Assembly: GCF_004135345.1 (NCBI RefSeq)
Contig: NZ_CP035495.1
Coordinates: 1,860,001-1,924,000 of the forward strand
Direction: 5' to 3'
Source: Xylanimonas allomyrinae
GTDB lineage: Bacteria > Actinomycetota > Actinomycetes > Actinomycetales > Cellulomonadaceae
Length of the DNA stretch: 64,000 bases
Positions 19,301 to 26,537 of the stretch are shown here, piece after piece (position 1 is the first letter of the stretch; each line of letters begins with the position of its first letter). The notes under the pieces were generated by a model. The model saw only the letters and a program-made list of their open reading frames with translations. It was not told where the DNA came from and made no database searches. Position numbers and translations under genes: made by a program.

Positions 19301-20145
19301 ACCAGGCGAAGTTCTGGGTCTACGACTCCTCGCTCTCGGAGTACGCCGCGCTCGGGTTCGAGTACGGCTACTCGGTGGAGCGTCCCGACGCCCTGGTCAT
19401 GTGGGAGGCGCAGTTCGGCGACTTCGTCAACGGCGCCCAGACGGTCATCGACGAGTTCGTGTCGTCGGCCGAGCAGAAGTGGGGCCAGTCGTCGTCGCTG
19501 GTCATGCTGCTGCCGCACGGCTACGAGGGTCAGGGGCCCGACCACTCGTCAGCGCGCATCGAGCGGTTCCTCCAGCTCGCCGCCGAGGACAACATGGTCA
19601 TCGCGCACCCGTCGACCCCGGCGTCCTACTTCCACCTGATGCGCCGCCAGGCCTACCAGCGCCCGCGCAAGCCGCTCATCGTGTTCACGCCCAAGCAGCT
19701 CCTGCGGCTCAAGGCGGCGGCGTCGAGCGTCGAGGACTTCACGTCGGGCACGTTCCGCCCGGTCATCGCGGACACCAGCGTGCCGGCCGCGGGTGTGTCA
19801 CGGGTGATCCTCTGCTCGGGGCGCGTGTACTACGACCTGCTCGCCGAGCGCACGCAGCGCGGCGACACGACGACGGCGCTGGTCCGCCTTGAGCAGCTCT
19901 ACCCGCTGCCGGAGGCAGAGATCGTCGCCGAGCTGGCCGCGTACCCGACCGACGACGTCGTGTGGGTCCAGGACGAGCCCGAGAACCAGGGCGCGTGGTC
20001 GTACCTGCACCTCGCGCTGCCGGCAGAGCTGCGCCGCACGGTCCGCGTGGTCTCGCGACCGGCGTCGGCGGCGACGGCGGCGGGCACCCATCGCCTGCAC
20101 GCCGCCCAGCAGCAGACGCTGATCGCGGAGGCGTTCGCCCGCTGA
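16354..20145 (+). CDS. kgd: Multifunctional 2-oxoglutarate dehydrogenase E1-E2 / decarboxylase
   Basis: A large fused TCA-cycle enzyme of the actinobacterial Kgd/OdhA type, 1263 residues from GTG 16354 (mycobacterial Kgd is ~1230). Order: a short helix EFGANAGLVDELYEQYL, an Ala/Pro-rich linker without a lipoyl domain, and an E2 acyltransferase domain whose catalytic box is STYDHRIIQGAQSGEFL. The ThDP-dependent E1 part follows with GIGMSHRGRLNVLANI, GDAAFAGQGVVPEVL, NNQVGFTTGPSSSR and MLLPHGYEGQGPDHSSARIE. The missing lipoyl domain means the lipoyl carrier comes from another protein. The start is uncertain: no strong Shine-Dalgarno exists and the conserved part begins near residue 37. Confidence 0.95.
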   Translation: MPRITLGDNKRPDATRESGRNTRGVPKAESTSISESAGAEFGANAGLVDELYEQYLKDRNAVDPAWWDFFDGYVPSSGATPAPARPPAPPTPAPAATTAPGPASPGPTRTVDPLPAERPVATAQPTTAPYAEAAVATVRPPVVAEDAVAKLRGPAARVVTNMESSLEVPTATSVRAVPAKLMVDNRIVINNHLERTRGGKVSFTHLIGFALVEALSDMPVMNAHYTLVDGKPGIVQPAGIGFGLAIDLAKPDGSRQLLVPSIKDAGALDFKAFVAAYEDLVRKARNGRLTVEDFQGTTISLTNPGGIGTVHSVPRLMQGQGTIIGVGAMDYPAEFAGASVEQLSKMGVSKVMTLTSTYDHRIIQGAQSGEFLKNIADKLLGLDGFYDRVFTSLRVPYEPIRWVRDNTHDADDEAAKPARISELVHAYRSRGHLMADTDPLAYRLRKHPDLDVQNHGLTLWDLDRTFPTVGFGTKPKATLRETLGLLRDSYCRSIGVEYMHVADRAQRKWIQDRLETGYARMPREDQQRILRRLNSAEAFETFLQTKFVGQKRFSLEGGESLIPLLDAILSKAAEGGLDEVGIGMSHRGRLNVLANIAGKSYGQIFKEFEGQLDPRSVQGSGDVKYHLGTEGTFTSESGATTKVHLAANPSHLEAVDPVLEGIVRAKQDRIDLGGDGFSVLPILVHGDAAFAGQGVVPEVLNLAQLRGYRTGGTIHVIVNNQVGFTTGPSSSRSTTYATDIAKGFQVPVFHVNGDDPEAVVRVAELAFAYREQFDRDVVIDMICYRRRGHNEGDDPSMTQPLMYNLIEKKRSVRRLYTESLVARGDITVEEAELALQDYQQQLERVFTETKQGVGAQPTAEHVGGLERPEAQREDAGTMVGWKTAVSHSIVERIGEAHVAPPEGFTVHPKLGKLLETRRLMAKEGGIDWGFGEILAFGSLLMEGTPVRLAGQDSRRGTFTQRHAVFHDRTNGAEWTPLNYLTKDQAKFWVYDSSLSEYAALGFEYGYSVERPDALVMWEAQFGDFVNGAQTVIDEFVSSAEQKWGQSSSLVMLLPHGYEGQGPDHSSARIERFLQLAAEDNMVIAHPSTPASYFHLMRRQAYQRPRKPLIVFTPKQLLRLKAAASSVEDFTSGTFRPVIADTSVPAAGVSRVILCSGRVYYDLLAERTQRGDTTTALVRLEQLYPLPEAEIVAELAAYPTDDVVWVQDEPENQGAWSYLHLALPAELRRTVRVVSRPASAATAAGTHRLHAAQQQTLIAEAFAR

Positions 20146-20152
20146 GGAGCCC

Positions 20153-20201
20153 GCGCACGCCGTCGGGACGGTGCCTGAGGCACTCTCTCGACGGCGTGCG
20201 C
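20153..20201. terminator. Bidirectional hairpin between kgd and the aldo/keto reductase gene
   Basis: GCGCACGCCGTCG (20153-20165) is exactly complementary to CGACGGCGTGCGC (20189-20201). The loop itself holds a small GTGCCT/AGGCAC hairpin. It sits between convergent genes and can serve both. Confidence 0.75.
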
Positions 20202-20208
20202 CGTCACG

Positions 20209-21201
20209 TCACCAGCGGTCGTGGACCTGGGCGCGGAAGTGGCGGTCGTACAGGTCCTTGACCTTCGACGCGAACAGCGGGCCGAGGGCCGGTACCGCGC
20301 CCGCGGCAGCGTTGGCGCGCGCCTGGTCCGGGTTGCGAGCACCGGGGATGACCGTCGAGACGCCCGGCTGCTGCCAGATCCAGGCGATGGCTGCCTGGGC
20401 CGGGGTGAGGTCCTCGGGCAGCGCGCCGACGAGCTCGGCGAACTCTGTCGCCGCCGTCACGCCCGTGTCGTAGTCCACGCCCGAGAACGTCTCGCCGACG
20501 TCGAAGGCCTCGCCCTTGCGGTTGTAGGTGCGATGGTCCTCGGCGGCGAACGTCGTCTCCTTGGTGTAGCGGCCCGAGAGCAGGCCCGACGCGAGCGGCA
20601 CGCGGGCGATGATGCCGATCCCGGCCTCCGACGCCGCGGGCAGCACCTGCTCGAGCGGCTTGAGCCGGAACGCGTTGAGGATGATCTGGACGCTCGCGAC
20701 ACCCGGGTGCGTCATCGCCTCGAGCGCCTCGGCCGTGGTCTCCACGCTCACGCCGTAGGCGGCGATCGCGCCTTCGGAGACGAGGGTGTCGAGGCCGTCG
20801 TAGACCTCGGCGGTGGAGTAGACGGCCGTCGGCGGGCAGTGGAGCTGCACGAGGTCGATCGTGTCGACGCCGAGGTTGCTGCGGGAGCGGTCCGTCCACT
20901 CGCGGAAGTGGGAGAGCACGTAGTTCTCGGGCACCTGGTCCATGCGGCGGCCCATCTTCGTCGCCACGGTGATGCCGGCGTCGGGGTGGTCCTTGACCAG
21001 CCTGCCGACGGCCTGCTCGGACCGGCCGTCGCCGTAGACGTCGGCCGTGTCGAAGAACGTCACGCCCGCCTCGAGCGCGGCCTCGAGGACGGCGCGGGAG
21101 TCGTCGTCGGTGACCTCACCCCAGTCCGCCCCGAGCTGCCAGGTCCCCAGGCCCACGACCGAGACCATCCTGCCGGTACGACCTAGTACCCGTCGTTCCA
21201 T
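20209..21201 (-). CDS. Aldo/keto reductase
   Basis: A 330-residue NADPH-dependent TIM-barrel oxidoreductase. Catalytic tetrad context is visible: Asp and Tyr in TFFDTADVYGDGRSE, Lys in VATKMGRR, and His in VQLHCPP. The start is marked by VLGRTGRMVSVVGLGTWQLG. The C-terminus carries the cofactor phosphate region GVSTVIPGARNPDQARAN. The closest family look is the YdhF/YghZ-like group with general aldehyde/ketone substrates. It is monocistronic and convergent with kgd. The physiological substrate is unknown. Confidence 0.92.
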   Translation of the reverse strand: MERRVLGRTGRMVSVVGLGTWQLGADWGEVTDDDSRAVLEAALEAGVTFFDTADVYGDGRSEQAVGRLVKDHPDAGITVATKMGRRMDQVPENYVLSHFREWTDRSRSNLGVDTIDLVQLHCPPTAVYSTAEVYDGLDTLVSEGAIAAYGVSVETTAEALEAMTHPGVASVQIILNAFRLKPLEQVLPAASEAGIGIIARVPLASGLLSGRYTKETTFAAEDHRTYNRKGEAFDVGETFSGVDYDTGVTAATEFAELVGALPEDLTPAQAAIAWIWQQPGVSTVIPGARNPDQARANAAAGAVPALGPLFASKVKDLYDRHFRAQVHDRW

Positions 21202-21262
21202 CGTTCCTCCCCTGTTAGTTCAACGGATACACACTACGGCGTGCCAGGTGCGCCCGGGCGGA

Positions 21263-21268
21263 TACCGT
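21263..21268 (+). promoter_or_regulatory. -10 box TACCGT, leaderless start of the epimerase gene
   Basis: TACCGT ends 6 nt before GTG 21275 and no ribosome site precedes the start, consistent with a leaderless transcript. Confidence 0.45.
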
Positions 21269-21274
21269 GGGCAC

Positions 21275-22201
21275 GTGACCACCAGCGATCCCACCACAGT
21301 GCCCGCGCCGTCCGGCACCCAGCACGTCATTTCCCACGGGCAGCACCGCGCCGTCGTCGCCGAGGTCGGCGCGATGGTGCGCGAGTACACGGTGGGCGGG
21401 CGCGACGTGTTCGTCCCGTTCGCGCAGGACGAGGTGGCGCCCGTGTTCAACGGCGCCGTCCTGCTGCCGTGGCCCAACCGCCTGCGCGACGGTGCCTACG
21501 CCGTCGACGGCACGCGCTACGAGCTCGCGCAGAGCGAGCCCGAGCGCGGCAACGCCCTCCACGGCCTCGCCTGCTGGGTTCGCTGGTCGCTCGTCGAGGC
21601 CACGACGGACGCCGTGACCCTCGAGCTTGCGCTGCCCGCGCAGAAGGGCTGGCCGTTCCAGCTCGTCTCGCAGGCGCGGTATTCGCTGTCCGACGCCGGG
21701 CTCGACGTGACGCTGACCACGCGCAACGTCGGCGCGGGCACGGCTCCCTACGGCGTGGGGTTCCACCCGTGGCTGTCCCCCGGCGGCGCGAGCCTCGACG
21801 CGTGCACCGTCCGGCTCGACGCGACGACGCATGTCACGGTCGACGAGCGCCTGCTGCCGACCGGGACCGAGCCGGTCGCCGGAGCGTTCGACCTGCGCAC
21901 CGAGCGCTCGCTCGCGGGCCTCGACCTCGACGACGCCTGGGTCGACGTGACGCGCGACGGCGACGGGCTCTCCTGGTGCCGCCTCGGCTGCCCCGACGGC
22001 CGCACTCCGGCGGTGTGGATGGACGCTTCGATGGAGACGTGGCAGGTGTGCTCGGCGAACCACATCCCGCACTTCCCTCGTGCGGGGCTCGCGGCGGAGC
22101 CGATGAGCTGCGTGGCGGACGCCTTCAACACCGGGGAGCGGCTCGTGCGCCTCGCACCGGGTGAGCGCCACGTCGTGCGCTGGGGCGCCACGCTGCTCTG
22201 A
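21275..22201 (+). CDS. Aldose 1-epimerase family protein
   Basis: A 308-residue beta-supersandwich enzyme interconverting alpha and beta anomers of hexoses (mutarotase family). Family landmarks are VLLPWPNRLRDGAYAVDG, ERGNALHGLACWVRW with the conserved His, PYGVGFHPWLS with the second catalytic-region His, and a C-terminal VWMDASMETWQVCSANH ending in an acidic pair. It resembles the actinobacterial GalM-like subgroup. The exact sugar is not resolved. The start is GTG 21275; longer open frames upstream overlap the divergent reductase gene and are unlikely. Confidence 0.9.
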   Translation: MTTSDPTTVPAPSGTQHVISHGQHRAVVAEVGAMVREYTVGGRDVFVPFAQDEVAPVFNGAVLLPWPNRLRDGAYAVDGTRYELAQSEPERGNALHGLACWVRWSLVEATTDAVTLELALPAQKGWPFQLVSQARYSLSDAGLDVTLTTRNVGAGTAPYGVGFHPWLSPGGASLDACTVRLDATTHVTVDERLLPTGTEPVAGAFDLRTERSLAGLDLDDAWVDVTRDGDGLSWCRLGCPDGRTPAVWMDASMETWQVCSANHIPHFPRAGLAAEPMSCVADAFNTGERLVRLAPGERHVVRWGATLL

Positions 22202-22279
22202 CATCCCCACGTCCGCGCCCTCGGCACGGAAGAATGTCGGCGCAGCGGAGGACATCTCGGGAGTCGGAAGGGTGAGGCC

Positions 22280-22882
22280 GTGACCGCACGATCCGTGCGC
22301 ATCTGCGTCGTCGGCGACGAGCTGAGCGTGGGCGTCGGGGACCCTCGCGCGCTCGGCTGGGTCGGCCGCGTGATGGCCCGGTCCCACTTCGACCGCCCCG
22401 CGATGCATTTCACGCTCGCGGTTCCGGGCGAGACGACGTCGGGACTCGGGGCCCGCTGGGAGGCCGAGACCGGTCCCCGGTTCGGGCCGGACGCCGAGTA
22501 CGACAACCGGCTCGTGGTCGCGCTCGGGCGGCACGACCTGGACGCCGGGTTGTCGATCGCGCGCTCGCGCCTCAATCTCGCCAACGTTCTCGACATGGCC
22601 TCGGCGAACGGCGCGGCCACCTTCGTGGTCGGGCCGCCTCCCGGCAGGCCCGAGGACGGCGACCACATCGCCGAGCTGTCCGCCGCGTTCGCCGACGTCG
22701 CCTCGCGACGCCGCGTGCCGTACGTCGACACGTACACGCCTCTCGCCCAGCACGAGCAGTGGCTGGCTGACCTCGCGCAGAGCGGCACGCTCTACCCCGG
22801 CCAGGCCGGGTACGGCCTCATGGCCTGGCTGGTGCTGCACACGGGCTGGCACGCCTGGCTCGGCCTGCCGGCCGAGGACTGA
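22280..22882 (+). CDS. SGNH/GDSL-type hydrolase family protein with altered nucleophile motif
   Basis: A 200-residue protein of the SGNH esterase fold, with no signal peptide. Block I reads CVVGDELSVGVGDPRALGWV, so the usual nucleophilic Ser of GDS is replaced by Glu (GDE). Block II has the oxyanion Gly near VPGETTSGL. Block III has ALGRHDL where N is usual (GxND). The C-terminal Asp/His pair is not clearly preserved (LYPGQAGYGLMAWLVLH contains a late His). Classical esterase activity is therefore doubtful. It may be a non-catalytic relative or use another mechanism. GTG 22280 has GGAAGGGTGAGG upstream. Confidence 0.75.
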   Translation: MTARSVRICVVGDELSVGVGDPRALGWVGRVMARSHFDRPAMHFTLAVPGETTSGLGARWEAETGPRFGPDAEYDNRLVVALGRHDLDAGLSIARSRLNLANVLDMASANGAATFVVGPPPGRPEDGDHIAELSAAFADVASRRRVPYVDTYTPLAQHEQWLADLAQSGTLYPGQAGYGLMAWLVLHTGWHAWLGLPAED

Positions 22883-23075
22883 GCCGCAGCGCAGCGCAGG
22901 GTGGGGGCCGAGGCACGAGGCACCCGCCCGCAGCGCAGCGCAGGCCCAGTCCGACCAGCAGACCCGAGGACTGAGCCGGAGCGCAGCGCAGGGTGGGGGC
23001 CGAGGCACGAGGCACCCGCCCGCAGCGCAGCGCAGGCCCAGTCCGACCAGCAGACCCGAGGGCTGAGCCGGAGCC
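22879..23075. repeat. Tandem 92-bp direct repeat between convergent genes
   Basis: Two nearly identical 92-bp units begin at CTGAGCC 22879 and 22971; a third starts at 23063 and is lost after GGAGC. Each holds CAGCGCAGCGCAGG twice and GGGTGGGGGCCGAGGCACGA. They differ at a few sites (CCGCAGC versus CCGGAGC). The units fill the space between the hydrolase and padR stops and are G/C structured. They may act as a duplicated transcription-end element. No coding support. Confidence 0.8.
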
Positions 23076-23087
23076 CCTGCCTGTGGC

Positions 23088-23693
23088 TCAGCCGTGGATC
23101 GTCGCCCGGATCGCGGCGCGGGCGCCGTCGAGCACGGTGCGTGCCGTCTCGACCGTGAGCGTCCCGACGGCCTCCGCCAGGTCGGCCTGGCGCAGGTCGG
23201 CCAGGACGTCGGCGCGGAACCGCTGGACGAGCGCCTCGACCTCGCGTCGGGCGGCGTACGACGCCGCCCGGCGCGGGTCGGGCGGCACGTCGGGGGCGGG
23301 GCGTGCGCGGACTTCTTGCGCGGCGGCGGCGAGCTCGGCGCGCAGGCCCTGCATGGTGGCGCGGACGTCGTCGCGCAGTTCGTCGGCGCGGGCGCGGACC
23401 GTCGCGGCGACGGAGTGCTCGAGCCGGCGCAGGTCGTCGCGCCGGGCGTCGAGCTCGGCGCGACCGGCCTCGGTGAGCACGTAGGGAGCGGTGCGCCCGG
23501 CGTCGTCGCGCCGTACGAGGCCTTCTTCTTCGAGCCGTGCGAGCCGCGGGTAGATGGTGCCGGCGCTGGGCCGGTAGGTGCCGCCGAACCGGTGGGTGAG
23601 CTCGGTGATGAGCTCGTACCCGTGGCGCGGGCCGTCTTGCAGAAGGGCCAGGAGGTAGAGCCGGAGCTCGCCGTGGGCGAAGACGGGGGGCAT
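23088..23693 (-). CDS. PadR-family transcriptional regulator
   Basis: A 201-residue regulator. The PadR winged helix covers residues ~8-85: LRLYLLALLQDGPRHGYELI, GGTYRPSAGTIYPRLARLEE, and TEAGRAELDARRD. A long charged C-terminal helical region (residues ~85-200) would mediate dimerisation, as in the Vir-type subfamily. It starts at ATG 23693, sharing one base with the stop of the DUF4097 gene (TGATG), so it is the second gene of a two-gene operon. Palindromes at the operon promoter are its probable operators, giving autorepression of both genes. Confidence 0.92.
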   Translation of the reverse strand: MPPVFAHGELRLYLLALLQDGPRHGYELITELTHRFGGTYRPSAGTIYPRLARLEEEGLVRRDDAGRTAPYVLTEAGRAELDARRDDLRRLEHSVAATVRARADELRDDVRATMQGLRAELAAAAQEVRARPAPDVPPDPRRAASYAARREVEALVQRFRADVLADLRQADLAEAVGTLTVETARTVLDGARAAIRATIHG

Positions 23694-24496
23694 CAGCGTG
23701 CTCCGGCGGGTGCGCCGAGCACGGTCACGTCGCCGGTGACGACGTTGGCCTCCAGGGTGGTGGCGGCGGGCGCGGCGGCGCCGAGGGTCTTGGTGCCGAA
23801 GCCGCTGGCCTCGACGCCGCCGACCACGAGCCGGCCGCCGACGCCGGTGAGCTTGGCGCGGACGGTGCCGGGGTCGGGCACGCGGATCACGAACGAGCCG
23901 GAGACGGCGTTGCAGCGCACGGTTCGTGGCTGCTCGTGGAGGTCGAGCGTCACGGTTCCGGAGACGGTGCTGATGTCCACGGCCGGCACGACGCCGGTCA
24001 CGGTGAGGTCGGCGGAGACGCTGTTCGCGTGGATGTCGCCGCGCAGGTCGCGCACGGTGACCTCGCCGGAGACCGTGTTGACGTCGAGCGGGCCGTGCAC
24101 GTCGGTGACGAGCGCGGAGCCTGACACGGTGTGGACGCGCGCCTTGGCGCTGGTCCCGGCGAGCAGCGCTTCGCCGCGGACCATGCCGAGGCTCACGGGT
24201 GTGCCGCGCGGAACGGCCACCTGCAGGTCGGCGCGGGCGCGTCCGGTGAAGTCGCTGAAGTTCTCGAAGAACGCCTTCCACCCGCTGAGGGTCTCGTGCC
24301 CGACGACGAGGCGTCCGTCGTCGTCGAGGCTGACCTCGAGGGGGCGTCCGTCGACGGAGTGGACCTCGATGCGGGTGACGGGCTCGTCGTGGGCGACGAC
24401 GTCGACGCGACCGTCGACGCAGCGCACGGACAGGGCGCTGACGCCGTCGAGCTCGATCGTCTGCGGGCCGGTGACGGTCCAGCGTTCCGTGGCCAT
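23693..24496 (-). CDS. DUF4097-family beta-strand repeat protein
   Basis: A 267-residue protein with no signal peptide or membrane segment. It is made of short repeating beta strands: ELDGVSALSVRCVDGRVDVV, then regular units such as LNTVSG-like DVNTVSGEVTVRDL, HANSVSADLTVTGV and DISTVSGTVTLDLH. These predict a right-handed beta-helix or adhesin-like solenoid. The family is widespread beside PadR regulators in actinobacteria; its function is unknown. ATG 24496 has AGGAAGG seven bases upstream. It is first in the operon directly downstream of two palindromic operators. Confidence 0.88.
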   Translation of the reverse strand: MATERWTVTGPQTIELDGVSALSVRCVDGRVDVVAHDEPVTRIEVHSVDGRPLEVSLDDDGRLVVGHETLSGWKAFFENFSDFTGRARADLQVAVPRGTPVSLGMVRGEALLAGTSAKARVHTVSGSALVTDVHGPLDVNTVSGEVTVRDLRGDIHANSVSADLTVTGVVPAVDISTVSGTVTLDLHEQPRTVRCNAVSGSFVIRVPDPGTVRAKLTGVGGRLVVGGVEASGFGTKTLGAAAPAATTLEANVVTGDVTVLGAPAGAR

Positions 24497-24520
24497 GGTG
24501 TGCCTTCCTGAGAGGTGGAA

Positions 24521-24555
24521 CGCGATATATCGCGATCAGGACACGATATATCGCG
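24521..24555 (-). promoter_or_regulatory. Pair of ATATAT-centred palindromic operators for the PadR operon
   Basis: CGCGATATATCGCG (24521-24534, perfect palindrome) and CACGATATATCGCG (24542-24555, one mismatch) are spaced 21 bp centre to centre, two DNA turns, so dimers would bind the same face. They lie 25-60 bp before the DUF4097 start and also near the bL37 promoter. AT-rich palindromes of this type are usual PadR targets. PadR binding is inferred. Confidence 0.65.
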
Positions 24556-24622
24556 TTTCGCCACCTGCCAACACCGTGTGGGAACATGGACCGACATCCG
24601 TCCACCACCAGTGGGAGCAATC

Positions 24623-24697
24623 ATGAGCAAGCGCGGTCGGAAGCGTCGCAGCCGCAAGGGCAACGGCGCGAACCACGGCAAGCGTCCCAACGCCTGA
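24623..24697 (+). CDS. Large-subunit ribosomal protein bL37 (24 residues)
   Basis: A tiny, very basic protein starting MSKRGRKRRSRKGNGANHGK and ending RPNA. It matches the 24-residue bL37 found in mycobacterial 50S subunits, which is packed among 23S rRNA helices. ATG 24623 has GGGAG six bases upstream, and a strong terminator follows at 24757-24794. It is convergent with rsrA, a neighbourhood I expect in actinobacteria. It is too short for usual ORF cut-offs. The identification is from memory of the family sequence. Confidence 0.85.
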   Translation: MSKRGRKRRSRKGNGANHGKRPNA

Positions 24698-24756
24698 TCC
24701 GCAGGCGCAGCGGAGGCGAGAGCCGAGTGCGCTCGCCCGCCGCGCAGCCAGGACGC

Positions 24757-24794
24757 ACGAGAGGCCGCGACCCCACAGGGTCGCGGCCTCTCGT
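24757..24794. terminator. 17-bp perfect hairpin between bL37 and rsrA
   Basis: ACGAGAGGCCGCGACCC (24757-24773) pairs exactly with its complement at 24778-24794 across a CACA loop. It lies 21 bp past the rsrA stop and 60 bp past the bL37 stop, a clear bidirectional terminator. Confidence 0.85.
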
Positions 24795-24815
24795 CATGTC
24801 CGCAGGACGGCGCGC

Positions 24816-25085
24816 TCAGTCCCCCGACGTCATCACCGTGAGCTGTGCGTGGATGCGTGCCCGCAGGGCCTCCGGGGCGCGTTCGGTGCACGTGCGGCGC
24901 ACCAGATTCTTGATGATCTCCTCGGCACTCAGCTCGGCGAGGCACGGCGAGCAGTGCGCGAGGTGCGCGCGCATCCGCTGCTCGTCCTCCGGCGTCATCT
25001 CCGAGTCCAGGTACTCGCTGATGTGGATCAGGACGTGCTCGCACTCGTTCCCGCCCTCGACCTCGTGCGCGATCGGCTCGCTCAC
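24816..25085 (-). CDS. rsrA: Mycothiol-system zinc anti-sigma factor
   Basis: An 89-residue ZAS-family redox switch that binds and inhibits SigR until its zinc cysteines form a disulphide. The zinc motif is [12 protein letters not shown] (H-x3-C-x2-C), preceded by [17 protein letters not shown] further Cys follows in [18 protein letters not shown], typical of the RsrA/RshA group. The first base positions of its GTG/ATG overlap the sigR stop by 4 bp, so partners are made in equal ratio. It acts in the cytoplasm with mycothiol and thioredoxin. Confidence 0.95.
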   Translation of the reverse strand: MSEPIAHEVEGGNECEHVLIHISEYLDSEMTPEDEQRMRAHLAHCSPCLAELSAEEIIKNLVRRTCTERAPEALRARIHAQLTVMTSGD

Positions 25086-25810
25086 TTCGCACCTCCGTGC
25101 GCCTCGGCCGGGACTGCGGCGGGGACCAGCCCGCGCTCCGCGGCGTAGTCGGCCAGCAGCTCACGCAGCTGCTTGCGCCCGCGGTGGAGGCGGGACATCA
25201 CGGTCCCGATCGGCGTGCCCATGATCTCGGCGATCTCCTTGTACGGGAATCCTTCGACGTCGGCGTAGTAGACGACCATGCGACGGTCCTCGGGAAGCTG
25301 GGCGAGGGCCCGCTTGACGTCGGAGTCGGGCAGGCGATCCAGCGCCTCGGCCTCGGCCGATCGCAGTCCCTGCGACGTGTGCGACGCCGCGCGGGCGATC
25401 TGCCAGTCCTCGACCTCCTCGGCCTGGGACTGCTGCGGCTCGCGCTGCTTCTTGCGGTAGTTGTTGATGAACGTGTTCGTCAGGATGCGGTACAGCCACG
25501 CCTTGAGGTTCGTGCCCGGCTTGTACTGGTGGAACGCGGCGAACGCCTTCGCGAACGTCTCCTGCACCAGGTCCTCGGCGTCCGCGGGGTTGCGCGTCAT
25601 GCGCAGGGCGGCCGAGTAGAGCTGGTCGAGGTGCACGAGGGCGTCGCGCTCGAAGCGCGCGGCCCGGTCCCCTGCGCCCTCGCCCTGCGGGGCACGGTCG
25701 GTCCCGGGCTCGATGTCGACGCGCTCGCCAGGGGGCAGGACGTCTGGGCCGGACGCACCTTCGCCGGGCGTGTCGGGGCCGGGAACCTCGGGGCTCAGTG
25801 CGTCGCTCAT
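25082..25810 (-). CDS. sigR: ECF sigma factor SigR (SigH), with a 55-residue longer isoform from ATG 25975
   Basis: A thiol-oxidative-stress sigma factor. From ATG 25810 it has 242 residues: an acidic N-terminal tail, region 2 ([39 protein letters not shown]) and region 4 ([40 protein letters not shown]). It ends in AEAHGGAK and overlaps rsrA by 4 bp. The same frame stays open upstream to ATG 25975 ([20 protein letters not shown]), exactly 55 residues longer. That start lies just after a SigR-type promoter, as for the unstable sigma-R-prime isoform of Streptomyces. No Shine-Dalgarno is obvious for either start. Confidence 0.95.
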   Translation of the reverse strand: MSDALSPEVPGPDTPGEGASGPDVLPPGERVDIEPGTDRAPQGEGAGDRAARFERDALVHLDQLYSAALRMTRNPADAEDLVQETFAKAFAAFHQYKPGTNLKAWLYRILTNTFINNYRKKQREPQQSQAEEVEDWQIARAASHTSQGLRSAEAEALDRLPDSDVKRALAQLPEDRRMVVYYADVEGFPYKEIAEIMGTPIGTVMSRLHRGRKQLRELLADYAAERGLVPAAVPAEAHGGAK

Positions 25811-25985
25811 CGCGCCCGAGCCTAGCCCTTGGGTCAACGTCACGGGCGGCCAGGACGGTGCGGCGCCCTTGGCCACGCCGTCGACGCGCGCGGGGAAGGC
25901 GAACAGGTGCACCGTCTCGACCGAGGCGGGCTGGACCGAGGCGGGCTGGGAGGGGCACGAGGCTGTGTACGACATCGTCCTGTGG

Positions 25986-26013
25986 AACGCCGCGCGACGG
26001 TGCGCGCATTCCC
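25986..26013 (-). promoter_or_regulatory. Candidate SigR-dependent promoter of sigR
   Basis: On the minus strand GGGAAT (26013-26008) and GTT (25988-25986) are separated by 19 bp; the known consensus is GGAAT-N18-GTT. Transcription from it would begin near 25979, about four bases before ATG 25975, so the induced mRNA would encode the longer isoform. Confidence 0.55.
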
Positions 26014-26060
26014 GCCGCCGCCGACCTGCACACGGTCGGCGGCTCTGCAAAGGTGGACCC

Positions 26061-26537
26061 ATGCTGCTGCGTCGCGTCGCCCGTCCCCTGCTGGCCGCTC
26101 CCTTCGTCTACGACGGCGTCCAGGCGGCCCTGCATCCGGACGAGCACGTCGAGGCCGCGCGCGGGCTCGCCGACCAGGCGACCGACAGGCTCGGCGTCGC
26201 GCGGCTCACCGACGCCCACCTCACGCTCGCCGTGCGTGCCCACGGCGGGCTCACCGCCGTCCTGGGCGTCGCGCTCGGAGCCGGGTTCCTGCCACGCCTG
26301 GCCTCGCTCAAGCTCGCCGCGCTCGCGCTGCCGCTCGCCGTCGTGCACCAGCCGTTCACCGCCAAGGGGCCGGAGCGCGCCGAGAAGACGGCGAAGTTCG
26401 TGCGCGCGCTCGGGGCCGTCGGCGGTGCGCTGCTCGCCGGGCTCGACACCGAGGGCAAGCCCGGGCTGTCGTGGCGCGTGAGCAACGCGCGACGACTCAA
26501 GGCGCAGAAGGCGCACAAGGCCCACCCCGCCGCGTAG
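26061..26537 (+). CDS. DoxX-family membrane protein
   Basis: A 158-residue membrane protein with about four hydrophobic segments ([63 protein letters not shown]). The N-terminal [13 protein letters not shown] is typical of actinobacterial DoxX proteins. DoxX-like proteins have been linked to thiol/redox membrane complexes in mycobacteria, which would fit its place divergent from sigR. ATG 26061 follows AAAGGTGG. The C-terminal tail is basic and low-complexity ([12 protein letters not shown]), and the stop lies inside a 14-bp repeat array. Confidence 0.8.
   Translation: MLLRRVARPLLAAPFVYDGVQAALHPDEHVEAARGLADQATDRLGVARLTDAHLTLAVRAHGGLTAVLGVALGAGFLPRLASLKLAALALPLAVVHQPFTAKGPERAEKTAKFVRALGAVGGALLAGLDTEGKPGLSWRVSNARRLKAQKAHKAHPAA

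Noticed and set aside
16548-19892. Plus-strand frame of 1114 codons inside kgd
   Set aside because: Arg/Pro/His-rich out-of-phase shadow of kgd, whose true frame carries all E1/E2 motifs.
22879-23075. CRISPR array
   Set aside because: The 92-bp units are contiguous direct repeats without unique spacers; no cas genes.
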